This document shows, in pieces, positions 7,480-15,944 of a DNA stretch of 34,331 nucleotides; positions within the stretch are counted from its first letter, which is position 1; each line of letters begins with the position of its first letter. This DNA is from Rhodococcus sp. 14-2470-1b (GTDB lineage Bacteria > Actinomycetota > Actinomycetes > Mycobacteriales > Mycobacteriaceae): positions 1 to 34,331 of the forward strand of contig NZ_NPFY01000017.1 of assembly GCF_002259415.1 (NCBI RefSeq), in the 5' to 3' direction. The notes below the pieces were generated by a model. It had not been told where the DNA came from. It saw nothing but the letters and a program-made list of their open reading frames with translations, and searched no databases. Both the position numbers and the translations under genes were made by a program.

Positions 7480-8094
7480 ATGGCGAGAGCGCGCTTGAAG
7501 AAGCGTTCGGTACTGGCAGCATCGGTGGCGATTGTGGCGGTGCTGTCCGCGTGCGGTAGCGAATCCGGTGCGGATGCGACGTCCGCACCGGCTACTACGA
7601 CGACAACCGTCGCGCCGCCGACGACGACGGTGGAACCGGTGTTGCCGCCGCCGCCCACCGAAGCTCCGCCGCCGCCTCCGTCGGAACCTGCCCCCGAGCC
7701 GGCGCCGCCGCAGACGACGTACGCAGCGCTCGACGGTGCGTACTACTTCTCGTCGCCGGACGGTCTGTTCCAGTGTGGAATCGTCACACTGGCCAGCCGG
7801 ACCGAAGCGGGATGTCAGGGCACGACGACGCCGGTGCCCCCGCGGCCCGAGGACTGCATGATCAGCTGGGGCAACGGAATTCGTGTCACCAACGACGGTG
7901 CGGCGGAGTTCATGTGCTCCGGTGGTGCGGTGTACACCTCGGGCGGCGAGACGATCGATCCTCCGCTTGCTGTCGGTCAGGTGATCAACGCCGACGGGTA
8001 CTCCTGCGAGTCGACTGCCGACGGTATCTCGTGCACCAACGACGAGACCGGCCACGGCTTCCGAATTGCTGCCGACAGTAACGAAATCTATTGA
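7480..8094 (+). CDS. Secreted lipoprotein with a Pro/Thr linker and DUF6636-like domain
   Basis: A 204-residue protein with a basic N-terminus (MARARLKKR), a hydrophobic stretch and a lipobox ending LSAC, so it is predicted to be lipid-anchored outside the membrane. A low-complexity linker of Thr, Pro and Glu (about 30-80) leads into a Cys-containing domain. That domain runs from YYFSSPDGLFQCGIV to LAVGQVINADGYSCES and TNDETGHGFRIAADS, resembling DUF6636, common in mycobacteria and rhodococci and of unknown function. Its six Cys probably form disulfides. A GTG start six codons earlier is possible. The stop codon overlaps the first codon of the SpoU methylase, so the two genes are co-transcribed. 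Confidence 0.7.
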   Translation: MARARLKKRSVLAASVAIVAVLSACGSESGADATSAPATTTTTVAPPTTTVEPVLPPPPTEAPPPPPSEPAPEPAPPQTTYAALDGAYYFSSPDGLFQCGIVTLASRTEAGCQGTTTPVPPRPEDCMISWGNGIRVTNDGAAEFMCSGGAVYTSGGETIDPPLAVGQVINADGYSCESTADGISCTNDETGHGFRIAADSNEIY

Positions 8095-8759
8095 GCGACA
8101 TGGATCTACCCGGTCCGACCGAGTGGGGAGACAACCCCAACGGTGTCGGGCCGTGGGAAGAGCACCACGAAGAACCCCGGCCGACGGGTGTGCAGTTCGA
8201 CCCGGACCTGCTGGACGCCGGGGACCGGCGCAACGTCGTCGATGCGTACCGCTATTGGACGCGAGAGGCGATCGTCGCCGACATCGACACGAGGCGCCAC
8301 CCGCTGCACGTCGCGATCGAGAACTTCGCCAACGATGCGAACATCGGCACGGTCGTACGTACCGCGAATGCATTCGCAGCGCAGGCGGTCCACATCGTCG
8401 GAAGGCGTCGTTGGAACAGGCGTGGCGCGATGGTGACCGACCGGTACCAGCACATCCATCATCACGACACCGTCGGCGACGTACTCGCTTTCGCCGCGGC
8501 CGAGGGCTTGACGGTTGTCGCCGTCGACAACACGCCGGGTTCGGTGCCGATCGAAACCGCAGAACTGCCGCGGGATTGCCTGCTTCTGTTCGGGCAGGAG
8601 GGGCCGGGGGTGACCGAGGATGCACGCAACGGCGCGTCGATGACGGTATCCATAGCGCAGTTCGGGTCCACTCGGAGCATCAATGCGGGTGTCGCCGCCG
8701 GGATTGCCATGCACTCGTGGGTCCGGCGTCATGCCGACTTGTCACAAGCGTGGCCCTGA
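8091..8759 (+). CDS. TrmH/SpoU-family RNA 2'-O-ribose methyltransferase
   Basis: About 222 residues with the three SPOUT-class motifs in order: NDANIGTVVRTANAFAAQAV (motif 1), LLLFGQEGPGV (motif 2) and STRSINAGVAAGIAMHSW (motif 3). These form the trefoil knot that binds S-adenosylmethionine. Such enzymes methylate a ribose 2'-OH in tRNA or rRNA; the target here is unknown. The N-terminal ~60 residues are acidic and Pro-rich, without a clear RNA-binding domain. The start could be TTG 8091, overlapping the previous stop as TTGA, or ATG 8100; neither has a good ribosome-binding site, so translational coupling to the lipoprotein gene is likely. Confidence 0.85.
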   Translation: MSDMDLPGPTEWGDNPNGVGPWEEHHEEPRPTGVQFDPDLLDAGDRRNVVDAYRYWTREAIVADIDTRRHPLHVAIENFANDANIGTVVRTANAFAAQAVHIVGRRRWNRRGAMVTDRYQHIHHHDTVGDVLAFAAAEGLTVVAVDNTPGSVPIETAELPRDCLLLFGQEGPGVTEDARNGASMTVSIAQFGSTRSINAGVAAGIAMHSWVRRHADLSQAWP

Positions 8760-8802
8760 CTGTTTGTGCTTCGCCCCCGGGCAAGTGGCAGGATTGCCGA
8801 TC

Positions 8803-9915
8803 ATGCAGGAGCTATGGGCGCAGCGCGCGGACGCTGCGGAGGGGGCCGTCGTCGCACGACATGTGCGTCGACTGTGGGGGTTGCCGGGTACGGCGCTCGG
8901 TGTCGTGGCGTGGCCGCCTGTTCGGCGGGAGCGACTGTTTTTGAAGTGGCATTACTGGTGGCAGGCGCACCTGCTCGAGTGCGCGGTCGACGCAGCGAGC
9001 CGCGAGCCCACCGCCAAGAGACGTAGGCGCGTCACCAAGATCGCTCGTGCGCACCGCATTCGGAACATCACCGGTTGGACCAACAACTACTACGACGATA
9101 TGGCCTGGCTCGGGCTTGCTCTCGAACGCGCTCAACGGTTGCTTGCCGTCGGCAACCGCGTCGGCATTCAGAAGATCGAGATGGAATTGTTCGACGCATG
9201 GTCTCCGCAGGCGGGCGGCGGCATCCCGTGGCGCAAGGGCGACGATTTCTACAACGCCCCGGCCAACGGACCGGCGTCGATCCTGCTGGCCAGGACGGGT
9301 CGGTTGTGGCGAGCGGAGGCCATGGCCGATTGGATGGACGCAACGCTGAGGGATCCCGACACGGGTCTGATCTTCGACGGCATACGTACCGGCGACGTGC
9401 TCGATCGTGCGATCTACAGCTACTGCCAAGGTGTGGTGCTGGGCGTCGAAACGGAACTTGCGGTGCGACTGGGAGACCCACGTCATCGTGCACGGGTGCA
9501 GGCACTGGTCGCTGCGGTGGACGCTCGACTGTGTCGTGACCTGGTGATCGTCGGCGGGGGAGGCGGCGACGGCGGCTTGTTCGACGGCATCCTGGCCCGC
9601 TACCTGGCGATGGTCGCGACGACGTTGCCCGGCGACAGCGACGACGATCGGACCACGCGTGCGTTGGCTGCGTCGATCGTGCTCGCGTCGGCGGAAGCGG
9701 CGTGGGAGAACCGACTGGAAGTCGAGGATTATCCACTCTTCGGTGCGGCGTGGGAATCTCAGGCCACGCTCCCTGGGCCGGGGCATACTGTGGCAACGTT
9801 CAGCGGCGGAACAGTGCGGTCGTCGGCGGTGCCGGAACGTGATTTCGCGGTTCAGCTCAGCGGCTGGATGCTCATGGAGGCCGCGTACACCGTGGCCGAC
9901 GCAGGCTTTCGTTAG
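8803..9915 (+). CDS. GH76-like glycoside hydrolase (Rv0365c-like)
   Basis: A 370-residue alpha/alpha-toroid protein. The signature TNNYYDDMAWLGLALE contains the double Asp (98-99) that in GH76 endo-alpha-1,6-mannanases supplies the catalytic acids. GGIPWRKGDDFYNAPANGPA also fits the family. GH76 enzymes cut alpha-1,6-mannan, but this protein has no signal peptide, so a cytoplasmic role, perhaps on mannan precursors or a glycolipid, is more likely. The M. tuberculosis neighbour of fba and dedA, Rv0365c, is of the same kind, which supports an old conserved cluster. The ATG at 8803 is preceded by GCAGGA at nine bases; upstream in-frame starts would overlap the methylase gene. Confidence 0.78.
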   Translation: MQELWAQRADAAEGAVVARHVRRLWGLPGTALGVVAWPPVRRERLFLKWHYWWQAHLLECAVDAASREPTAKRRRRVTKIARAHRIRNITGWTNNYYDDMAWLGLALERAQRLLAVGNRVGIQKIEMELFDAWSPQAGGGIPWRKGDDFYNAPANGPASILLARTGRLWRAEAMADWMDATLRDPDTGLIFDGIRTGDVLDRAIYSYCQGVVLGVETELAVRLGDPRHRARVQALVAAVDARLCRDLVIVGGGGGDGGLFDGILARYLAMVATTLPGDSDDDRTTRALAASIVLASAEAAWENRLEVEDYPLFGAAWESQATLPGPGHTVATFSGGTVRSSAVPERDFAVQLSGWMLMEAAYTVADAGFR

Positions 9916-9930
9916 CTAAGGTACTGGTCT

Positions 9931-10704
9931 ATGGGGACTTCGTGGAATCCGACGGTGTACGGGCACTACGCAGACGAGCGGACGCGTCCGTACTACGAAC
10001 TGGTCGCTCGGATCAGAAACGAATCACCGGCCACCGTCGTCGACCTCGGATGCGGCACCGGCGTGCAGACCGCCACGCTGGCGCAGCGGTGGCCGTCGGC
10101 CCACATCACCGGACTCGACTCGTCGGCCGACATGGTGGCCGATCAGCCGTCGGATCTGCCTGCCGGCGTGACCATCCGGCGCGGTGACATCTCCGATTTC
10201 GACGCGACCGGCGTGGACGTCGTCGTGTCCAATGCGGCCCTGCAGTGGGTACTTCACCACCGAGAGCTTCTGGCGACGTGGGCATCGCAACTGGGCGCGT
10301 CCAGCACCCTTGCCTTCCAGGTACCGGGCAACTTCGACGCTCCCTCTCACGTCCTGATGCGTCGCCTCGCGGAATCCGACGAGTGGGCGTCGACTCTCAG
10401 CGGCGTTCTACGCGGAGGTGACAGCGTCGACTCCGCCGAGCAGTACGCGTCGGCGATGTTCGACGCGGGACTGACCGTCGACGCGTGGGAGACCAGCTAC
10501 GTCCACGTTCTGCAGGGCGTGGACCCGGTGCTGCGGTGGGTGACGGGAACTGGCCTGCGGCCCGTCCTGGATGCACTCGACGACGAGACCCGGCCGGTGT
10601 TCGTCGAACAGTATCGAGACCTTCTGCGCGACGCGTACCCGCAGACCGCGTCGGGAACGCTGTTTCCGTTCCGACGCATCTTCGTCGTTGCACGGAAAAA
10701 CTGA
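9931..10704 (+). CDS. tam: Trans-aconitate 2-methyltransferase
   Basis: A 257-residue SAM-dependent methyltransferase. Motif I is VVDLGCGTGVQTATLA, acidic strand 2 ends in GLDSSADMV, and the post-motif region holds SNAALQWV, which is characteristic of Tam. The C-terminal part (VPGNFDAPSHVLMRRLAE and WVTGTGLRPVLDAL) also matches. The enzyme methylates trans-aconitate, the spontaneous isomer of cis-aconitate that inhibits aconitase, and so protects the TCA cycle. The gene lies 15 bases after the GH76-like gene, probably in one transcript, and converges with a dedA gene one base past its stop. Confidence 0.87.
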   Translation: MGTSWNPTVYGHYADERTRPYYELVARIRNESPATVVDLGCGTGVQTATLAQRWPSAHITGLDSSADMVADQPSDLPAGVTIRRGDISDFDATGVDVVVSNAALQWVLHHRELLATWASQLGASSTLAFQVPGNFDAPSHVLMRRLAESDEWASTLSGVLRGGDSVDSAEQYASAMFDAGLTVDAWETSYVHVLQGVDPVLRWVTGTGLRPVLDALDDETRPVFVEQYRDLLRDAYPQTASGTLFPFRRIFVVARKN

Positions 10705-10705
10705 G

Positions 10706-11368
10706 TTACTCGAGGACTTCTTCGACCTCGATGGTCTCGGAGGGCTTCGACATTTCTTTGCGGTACTGCCAGATGCCGAGGCCGGTCCCGACGACCAGGA
10801 GCACGATCATCCCGATCAGGACTGCGGGCAGCAGCCACGGCACCATCTCGAGGAAGCTACCGAAGTAGAAGCCTGCCAGCAGTAGCACCGGCGCCCAGAT
10901 GATCGCGCCGAGAGTGCTGGCGATCGTGTAGCGGCGATGGTTCATCTTGGCTGCGCCCGCGACCATCGGGCAGAGCGTCCGCACCCAGGGAATCCAACGC
11001 GCGACGAGCACGGCCCAGAAACCGTGTTTCTCCAGTAGAAGGTTCACCTTGTGCAGGTTCTTGGTGTTGAGGTATTTGCCGTTCTTGCGCGCGACGAGTG
11101 TGGAACCGGTGCGGTGCCCGATGACGTACCCCACCTGGTTGCCTGCGATGGCCGCGATCATCGCGCCGACGGACAACGCCCAGATGTGGCCGGTGCCCGA
11201 GGCGTGAGTGGCCATCACGATTCCGGCGGTGATCAGCATGGAGTCGCCGGGAAGGAACAGGCCGATGATGACGGCGCATTCGATGAAGGCGAACGTCACC
11301 ACCACGAGCCACACCACGAGCGGGCCTGCGGTTTCCAGTGGGCCGAACTGACCCATCGCCTCGATCAC
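10706..11368 (-). CDS. DedA-family membrane protein (paralogue 1)
   Basis: A 220-residue polytopic protein. The re-entrant region reads CAVIIGLFLPGDSMLITAG, and the second conserved block reads VARWIPWVRTLCPMVAGAAKM, with the RxxPxxR Arg residues essential in characterised DedA proteins. DedA/DUF5 proteins are proton-linked membrane transporters; some recycle undecaprenyl phosphate or phospholipids. The start is GTG at 11366-11368; an ATG four codons in has no room for a ribosome-binding site. The gene follows the other dedA after 18 bases, so the two paralogues are co-transcribed. Confidence 0.88.
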   Translation of the reverse strand: MIEAMGQFGPLETAGPLVVWLVVVTFAFIECAVIIGLFLPGDSMLITAGIVMATHASGTGHIWALSVGAMIAAIAGNQVGYVIGHRTGSTLVARKNGKYLNTKNLHKVNLLLEKHGFWAVLVARWIPWVRTLCPMVAGAAKMNHRRYTIASTLGAIIWAPVLLLAGFYFGSFLEMVPWLLPAVLIGMIVLLVVGTGLGIWQYRKEMSKPSETIEVEEVLE

Positions 11369-11386
11369 GGTTGCAACACCCGCACT

Positions 11387-12130
11387 TTAAGCGCTCGGAC
11401 GGTCCTGCTGGGTCTCGATGGCGTCAGCGGCCTCCGAGAGCGGTGTCTTGCGGGCTCGGAGCATGCGCTTGCCAACCTCGATGACGATGGGCAGAACCGA
11501 GACGAAGACGATCAGCAGGAAGATGTAGTCGACGTTGTCGCGGATGAACTGGATCTGTCCGAGCAGGTAGCCGAGCATGGTGACACCCGCGCCCCACAGG
11601 ATGCCGCCGACGACGTTGTACGTCACGAAGATCGAGTACTTCATGTGCGAGGCGCCCGCGACGACCGGCGCGAAGGTCCGCACGATCGGGACGAAGCGCG
11701 CGAGGATGATCGTGATCGGGCCGTGCTTCTCGAAGAAGGCGTGCGACTCGTCGATGTACTTCTTCTTGAAGAACTTCGCGTCGTTCGACTTGAACAGCGC
11801 GGCCCCGCCCTTACGTCCGATGAAGTATCCGACCTGGTCGCCTGCGATTGCGGCGATCGGGATCGTGATCAGCAGGACGACGATAGGGGCGAACGGCGGG
11901 ATCTCGTCGGACTTCGATGCGGCGATGAGGCCTGCGGTGAAGAGGAGGGAGTCACCCGGGAGTAGCGGAAACAGCAGCCCCGATTCGATGAAGACGACGA
12001 GCAGCAACCCGACCAGCACCCAGGTGCCGAACGAGTTGAGCAAATTCACTGGATCGAGAAACCCGGGCAGGAGCGCCAGGTTCGTCGTCACGGATTCCGA
12101 GGCGGCAAGAAGACTCACGGCGCCCACCAT
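11387..12130 (-). CDS. DedA-family membrane protein (paralogue 2, Rv0364-like)
   Basis: A 247-residue DedA protein. LLFPLLPGDSLLFTAGLIAAS and LARFVPIVRTFAPVVAGASHM are the two diagnostic segments, with helices before and after and a charged C-terminal tail. Its divergent position next to fba matches Rv0364 beside Rv0363c (fba) in M. tuberculosis. It differs from paralogue 1 by an acidic loop (SKSDEIPPFAP) and a longer N-terminus (ASESVTTNLALLPGFLDPVN). Likely membrane lipid-carrier or ion-linked transport; the substrate is not known. The start ATG at 12128 is plausible, with GTG at 12118 as an alternative. Confidence 0.88.
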   Translation of the reverse strand: MVGAVSLLAASESVTTNLALLPGFLDPVNLLNSFGTWVLVGLLLVVFIESGLLFPLLPGDSLLFTAGLIAASKSDEIPPFAPIVVLLITIPIAAIAGDQVGYFIGRKGGAALFKSNDAKFFKKKYIDESHAFFEKHGPITIILARFVPIVRTFAPVVAGASHMKYSIFVTYNVVGGILWGAGVTMLGYLLGQIQFIRDNVDYIFLLIVFVSVLPIVIEVGKRMLRARKTPLSEAADAIETQQDRPSA

Positions 12131-12300
12131 ACCGGCCGAACCTGGGCCGACCTGAACAACAGCTGGTGAATTGCCACCGATGCAATGTCCGATTAGTCAC
12201 GTTCGGGCCTGAAGTGATCAGGTGGGTACCGCGACAGGCGTGCCGGAGGCTTGCCATACTGCAACGGACAATCAATCTCTTCACATGGAGGAATGACGCC

Positions 12301-13341
12301 GTGCCGATCGCAACTCCCGAGGTCTATGCCGAGATGCTTGGCCGGGCCAAGGAACACCAGTTCGCCTTTCCAGCGATCAACTGCGTTGGTTCCGAGTCCA
12401 TCAACGCCGCAATCAAGGGTTTCGCCGACGCCGGAAGCGACGGCATCATTCAGTTCTCGACCGGTGGGGCCGAGTTCGGCTCCGGCCTCGGCGTCAAGGA
12501 CATGGTCACCGGTGCAGTAGCGCTGGCCGAGTTCGCTCACGTGGTGGCAGCCAAGTACGACGTCACGATCGCGCTGCACACCGATCACTGCCCCAAGGAC
12601 AAGCTGGACACCTACGTCCGTCCGCTGCTGGCTATCTCGCAGGAGCGCGTCGACGCAGGCCGCAACCCGCTGTTCCAGTCGCACATGTGGGACGGTTCCG
12701 CAGTCCCGATCGACGAGAACCTCGAGATCGCCAAGGACCTGCTCGCCAAGGCAGCAGCTGCCCGCATCATCCTGGAGATCGAGATCGGTGTCGTCGGCGG
12801 TGAAGAGGACGGCGTCGAGGCCGAGATCAACGACAAGCTCTACACCTCCAACGAGGACTTCCTGAAGACCGTCGAGGCACTCGGTGCGGGAGATGCGGGT
12901 TCGCGTTACCTACTCGCCGCGACGTTCGGCAACGTGCACGGCGTGTACAAGCCCGGCAACGTGAAGCTGAAGCCGTCCGTCCTTGCCGACGGTCAGCGCG
13001 TGGCGTCGGAGAAGCTCGGCCTCGCCGCCGGCTCCAAGCCGTTCGACTTCGTGTTCCACGGCGGATCGGGTTCGGCGAAGAGCGAGATCGAAGAGGCTCT
13101 GGACTACGGCGTCGTGAAGATGAACGTCGACACCGACACCCAGTACGCGTTCAGTCGCCCCATCGCCGGACACTTCTTCAGCAACTACGACGGTGTGCTG
13201 AAGGTCGACGGCGAGGTCGGCAACAAGAAGGCCTACGACCCGCGTAGCTACCTCAAGAAGGCCGAGGCCGGTATGACCGCTCGTGTCATCGAGGCATGCA
13301 ACGACCTCAAATCCGCAGGCCGCAGCGTAAGCGCCGGCTAA
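12301..13341 (+). CDS. fba: Class II fructose-bisphosphate aldolase
   Basis: A 346-residue enzyme that interconverts fructose 1,6-bisphosphate with glyceraldehyde 3-phosphate and dihydroxyacetone phosphate, in glycolysis and gluconeogenesis. The metal/catalytic motif ALHTDHCPKDKLD holds the catalytic Asp and a zinc-binding His; further ligands lie in ATFGNVHGVYKPGNVKL and in DFVFHGGSGSAKSEIEEA, where the GGSG loop binds phosphate. KMNVDTDTQYAF is also typical. The start is GTG at 12301, with GGAGGA eight bases before it; length matches the mycobacterial enzyme. It is divergent from a dedA gene, as in M. tuberculosis. Confidence 0.96.
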   Translation: MPIATPEVYAEMLGRAKEHQFAFPAINCVGSESINAAIKGFADAGSDGIIQFSTGGAEFGSGLGVKDMVTGAVALAEFAHVVAAKYDVTIALHTDHCPKDKLDTYVRPLLAISQERVDAGRNPLFQSHMWDGSAVPIDENLEIAKDLLAKAAAARIILEIEIGVVGGEEDGVEAEINDKLYTSNEDFLKTVEALGAGDAGSRYLLAATFGNVHGVYKPGNVKLKPSVLADGQRVASEKLGLAAGSKPFDFVFHGGSGSAKSEIEEALDYGVVKMNVDTDTQYAFSRPIAGHFFSNYDGVLKVDGEVGNKKAYDPRSYLKKAEAGMTARVIEACNDLKSAGRSVSAG

Positions 13342-13352
13342 CCCACCTGAGT

Positions 13353-13435
13353 GGAGCGGAACCTGCGGGTCACTCCGCAGGCTCCGCTCCCGGTAGGCCT
13401 GTGGGTCACTCCGCAGGCTCCGCTCCCGGTAGGCC
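13353..13435. repeat. Two 33-bp direct repeats forming terminator-like hairpins after fba
   Basis: Two identical 33-bp copies (13367-13399 and 13403-13435) sit just after the fba stop. Each contains, in reverse, the core GGAGCGGAGCCTGCGGAG. A single copy of that core in forward orientation at 13353-13368, one base different, pairs with 13375-13390 to make a 16-bp stem that could end fba transcription. The same core recurs three times inside the next gene (13896-14000). Confidence 0.8.
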
Positions 13436-13449
13436 CGGGCCTGACTTTT

Positions 13450-13463
13450 CCACTCACGAGTGG
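13450..13463. terminator. Palindrome between convergent fba and the Rv0361-like gene
   Basis: CCACTC-AC-GAGTGG is a perfect 6-2-6 palindrome one base beyond the stop of the minus-strand gene. On the minus strand it is followed by AAAAG rather than T residues, so any terminator role is weak. It may act together with the fba-side hairpins to separate the two convergent units. Confidence 0.4.
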
Positions 13464-13464
13464 G

Positions 13465-14253
13465 TCAGCAGACCTTCCAGGTTTCGTCTTCCAGTCGCAG
13501 ATCGAACGTCCGCGGTGACCGCTCGTTCGGATTCGCCTCGGTGTACGCGATGATCTGCGCGATCGCAGTGTCTCCGGTGATCTGAACGGCATCGATGCCT
13601 TCCATCACCGGCACGTTTCCTTGCTCGACGGCCACGCGGTGCACGTCCGCGAACTCCGCATCCGGAATGTCCCGGTAGTACGTTGCGAGGTCCCCGCACG
13701 ACGACGATCTCAGCGTCGCCAGATCCCCGCTCGCCAACGCCTCGGTGAACGACGTGACCGACGTCCTGATCTGGGCCTCCGGCGAATTCTCGCCGCCGTC
13801 ACGCGACAGATAGAAGAACGCGGCGGCACCGACTGCGACGATCACGACAACCGCAGCGGCCAGCGCGCCGAGCCAGCGCTTGCTCGTCTTCCGTGCCGGA
13901 GCGGAGCCTGCGGAGCGACCAGAAGGCACCGGAGCGGAGCCTGCGGAGCGACCAGACGGCGCCGGAGCGGAGCCTGCGGAGCTTGCGGAGCGATCAGAAG
14001 GCTGTGGACGAGGACCGGCCGGCTGCTGAGCTGGGCGGGGAACCTCCCCTCGAGCCGGAATGCGCTGAGGTACAGCGTGGGGTCGCGGTACAGGCGTGGC
14101 AGGTGGCTCGACGGCAGGAATCGCGGTCGTCTCGGCCTCGGTCTGGTTCTCAGGCGTGGTGTCGGGCAGCTTCGGTGGCGTGGGCGTGCTGTCCGACGTG
14201 TCGGGTTCCGACTTCGTTTCGTCTTTCTCCGACACCTGGTGCTCCTGCCTCAT
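13465..14253 (-). CDS. Rv0361-like single-pass membrane protein with repeat-expanded cytoplasmic part
   Basis: A 262-residue protein. Residues 1 to about 150 are Pro-, Glu- and Ser-rich and presumably cytoplasmic. One membrane helix (about WLGALAAAVVVIVAVGAAAFFYL) is followed by an extracytoplasmic domain, from SPEAQIRTSVTSFTEALASGD to the final ETWKVC, resembling NTF2-like/DUF4878-type domains and containing two Cys. Layout and position next to fba and a DUF3151 gene match M. tuberculosis Rv0361. Oddity: just before the helix the protein repeats GRSAGSAP-type units, encoded by three tandem 33-bp repeats whose DNA core also lies outside the gene. The ATG at 14251 has AAAGAG six bases upstream. 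Function unknown. Confidence 0.72.
   Translation of the reverse strand: MRQEHQVSEKDETKSEPDTSDSTPTPPKLPDTTPENQTEAETTAIPAVEPPATPVPRPHAVPQRIPARGEVPRPAQQPAGPRPQPSDRSASSAGSAPAPSGRSAGSAPVPSGRSAGSAPARKTSKRWLGALAAAVVVIVAVGAAAFFYLSRDGGENSPEAQIRTSVTSFTEALASGDLATLRSSSCGDLATYYRDIPDAEFADVHRVAVEQGNVPVMEGIDAVQITGDTAIAQIIAYTEANPNERSPRTFDLRLEDETWKVC
13896..14000. repeat. Three tandem 33-bp repeats inside the Rv0361-like gene
   Basis: Units begin at 13896, 13929 and 13962. The first two differ at only two positions; the third carries a 9-base internal duplication. All three contain the core GGAGCGGAGCCTGCGGAG. Because 33 and 9 are multiples of three, the reading frame is kept and the minus strand encodes repeated Gly-Arg-Ser-Ala-Gly-Ser-Ala-Pro units. 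Confidence 0.9.
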
Positions 14254-14362
14254 CCACGACTCTTTCGAAAACGAAAGCCTAACGGTCCAGGGAGGGTAGC
14301 CGGACGCAGGCGAGGTGAGTGTCGGGGAACAAGCGCAATGCGTGCAGGGCACAATGGTCCCT

Positions 14363-14779
14363 ATGACTTCATTCGGTGACTTGCTCGGACCGCAGCCGAC
14401 GCTTCTGCCCGGCGACGACGAGGCAGAGTCCGCGTTGCTCAACCACGAGGACCCGGCGAAGGTCGCGGCCGAGAACCCGACGGCGTCGATCGCCTGGGCT
14501 TATCTGGCCGAGGCGTCGTTGAACGCGGGTCAGACCATCACTGCGTACGCCTATGCGCGCACGGGGTACCACCGCGGGCTCGATCAGCTCCGCCGCAACG
14601 GATGGAAGGGATTCGGGCCGGTCCCGTACAGCCATGAGCCCAACCGAGGATTCCTCCGCTGCGTCGCTGTTCTCGCGAAGGCTGCGCGTGAGATCGGCGA
14701 GAACGACGAGTACGCCCGGTGCCTCGACCTCCTCGAAGACAGTGATCCCAAAGCCGCGGAAGCCCTCGGTCTCGGCTGA
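14363..14779 (+). CDS. DUF3151 protein (Rv0360c-like)
   Basis: A 138-residue soluble protein starting MTSFGDLLGPQPTLLPGD. It has an Ala-rich helical centre (ASIAWAYLAEASLNAGQTIT) and the strongly conserved stretch GFGPVPYSHEPNRGFLRC that marks DUF3151. The family is restricted to actinobacteria, is found beside fba in mycobacteria, and has no known function; the helical pairs resemble a TPR-like fold. ATG at 14363 is the family start; an in-frame GTG/ATG region 16 codons earlier lacks conservation with the family. The next gene starts eight bases after its stop. Confidence 0.85.
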   Translation: MTSFGDLLGPQPTLLPGDDEAESALLNHEDPAKVAAENPTASIAWAYLAEASLNAGQTITAYAYARTGYHRGLDQLRRNGWKGFGPVPYSHEPNRGFLRCVAVLAKAAREIGENDEYARCLDLLEDSDPKAAEALGLG

Positions 14780-14786
14780 TCATGCG

Positions 14787-15926
14787 GTGACGACGCTGCG
14801 TCCGACGGCTCGGCGGGGTAAGGCCCGTGTCAGGGCGGGCCGGGCCAGGTTGCAGCTGTCGTTGCTGCCGATCGTTCAGTGCGCGCTGGCGGCGGGAGTC
14901 TCGTGGTTCGTGGCGACCGACATCGTCGGCCATGCGCATCCGTTCTTCGCGCCCATCGCTGCAGTTGTGTCGCTCGGTGTGTCGCTGGGTGCGAGGATGC
15001 GCCGGTCGGCGGAGTTGGTGGTCGGCGTCACGGTCGGTATCGGTGTCGGCGACCTGATCATCTCGGCGATCGGTAGCGGGCCGTGGCAGATCGCGCTGGT
15101 GGTTGCGCTCGCGATGTCGACGGCGGTGTTTCTCGACGGCGGTCCGATCATCGCGATGCAGGCGGGTTCGTCGGCTGTGTTGGTCGCGACGCTGATTCCT
15201 CCTGGAAATTCCGGTGGCATCGACCGAATGGTCGACGCTTTGACCGGTGGTCTGGTCGGCATCGCAATCGTCGCCTTGATTCCGACGCATCCGGTGTGGC
15301 GAGCGAGGAAGGATGCGGCCAAGGTGCTGGGGACGGCGTCCGAGGTACTTCAGAAGGTCGCGGACGGCCTCGTCGCCAACGATCCGAAGCCGATCGAGGA
15401 GGCTTTGAAGAAGGCTCGCGCCACCCAGTCCGATATCGATGCGCTGCGCACGAATCTGAAGGGTGGCCGGGAGATCGCCCGGATCTCTCCGCTGTACTGG
15501 GGTCATCGGAACAGGCTGGCGGGATTGGCCAAGACGGCAGATCCGATCGACAACGCGATCCGAAACATACGGGTGTTGGCTCGCCGATCGTTGACGCTGG
15601 TGCGGGACGACGAGATTCTCGATCCCCGCGTCGTCGACGAGGTGGAGAAGTTGGCTCAGGCGACCGATGTGCTGCGCCGAATGGTTCTCGCCGACCCGGG
15701 CAGGCAGCCTGACGCAGCGGAGGCCGCGAGGGTGCTTCGTGCCGTCGCGGCCGGCGCGAAGCCCGAGCTGATTTCCAATGCGGGTCTGTCGGCGACGGTG
15801 GTGCTTGCCCAACTTCGATCGATCATCGTCGACTTCTTGCAGGTTGCGGGGCTGAAGCGAATTTCGGCTCTCGCGACGCTTCCTCCGACCGTCGCCAAGC
15901 CGGACGTCACGCCAGAGTTGTTCTGA
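14787..15926 (+). CDS. FUSC-type aromatic-acid-exporter-like membrane protein
   Basis: A 379-residue protein. A basic N-terminus (RRGKARVRAGRARLQ) is followed by about six membrane helices in the first ~165 residues, including HPFFAPIAAVVSLGVSLGAR and ELVVGVTVGIGVGDLIIS, with the conserved G(V/I)xxGxxxGD arrangement of the FUSC/ArAE superfamily. The rest is a long helical cytoplasmic region with ISPLYWGHRNRLAGLAKTAD. Family members are proposed to export aromatic acids or related compounds; the substrate here is unknown. The GTG at 14787 is the only reasonable start after the DUF3151 stop, but its ribosome-binding site is weak, so it is probably coupled to the upstream gene. Confidence 0.8.
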   Translation: MTTLRPTARRGKARVRAGRARLQLSLLPIVQCALAAGVSWFVATDIVGHAHPFFAPIAAVVSLGVSLGARMRRSAELVVGVTVGIGVGDLIISAIGSGPWQIALVVALAMSTAVFLDGGPIIAMQAGSSAVLVATLIPPGNSGGIDRMVDALTGGLVGIAIVALIPTHPVWRARKDAAKVLGTASEVLQKVADGLVANDPKPIEEALKKARATQSDIDALRTNLKGGREIARISPLYWGHRNRLAGLAKTADPIDNAIRNIRVLARRSLTLVRDDEILDPRVVDEVEKLAQATDVLRRMVLADPGRQPDAAEAARVLRAVAAGAKPELISNAGLSATVVLAQLRSIIVDFLQVAGLKRISALATLPPTVAKPDVTPELF

Positions 15927-15944
15927 CCTGCCGGGACCGTTGCA

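Noticed and set aside
6697..8625. 642-codon minus-strand frame across the SDR, lipoprotein and SpoU genes
   Set aside because: Arg/Pro-rich shadow of three well-supported plus-strand genes, with no recognisable domain.
8803..9915. Secreted mannanase reading of the GH76-like protein
   Set aside because: No signal peptide at the supported start; upstream frames that could add residues overlap the methylase gene and are not hydrophobic.
13353..14000. Repeats considered as a CRISPR array
   Set aside because: Copies are back to back or three bases apart with no unique spacers, lie partly inside a gene, and no cas genes are present.
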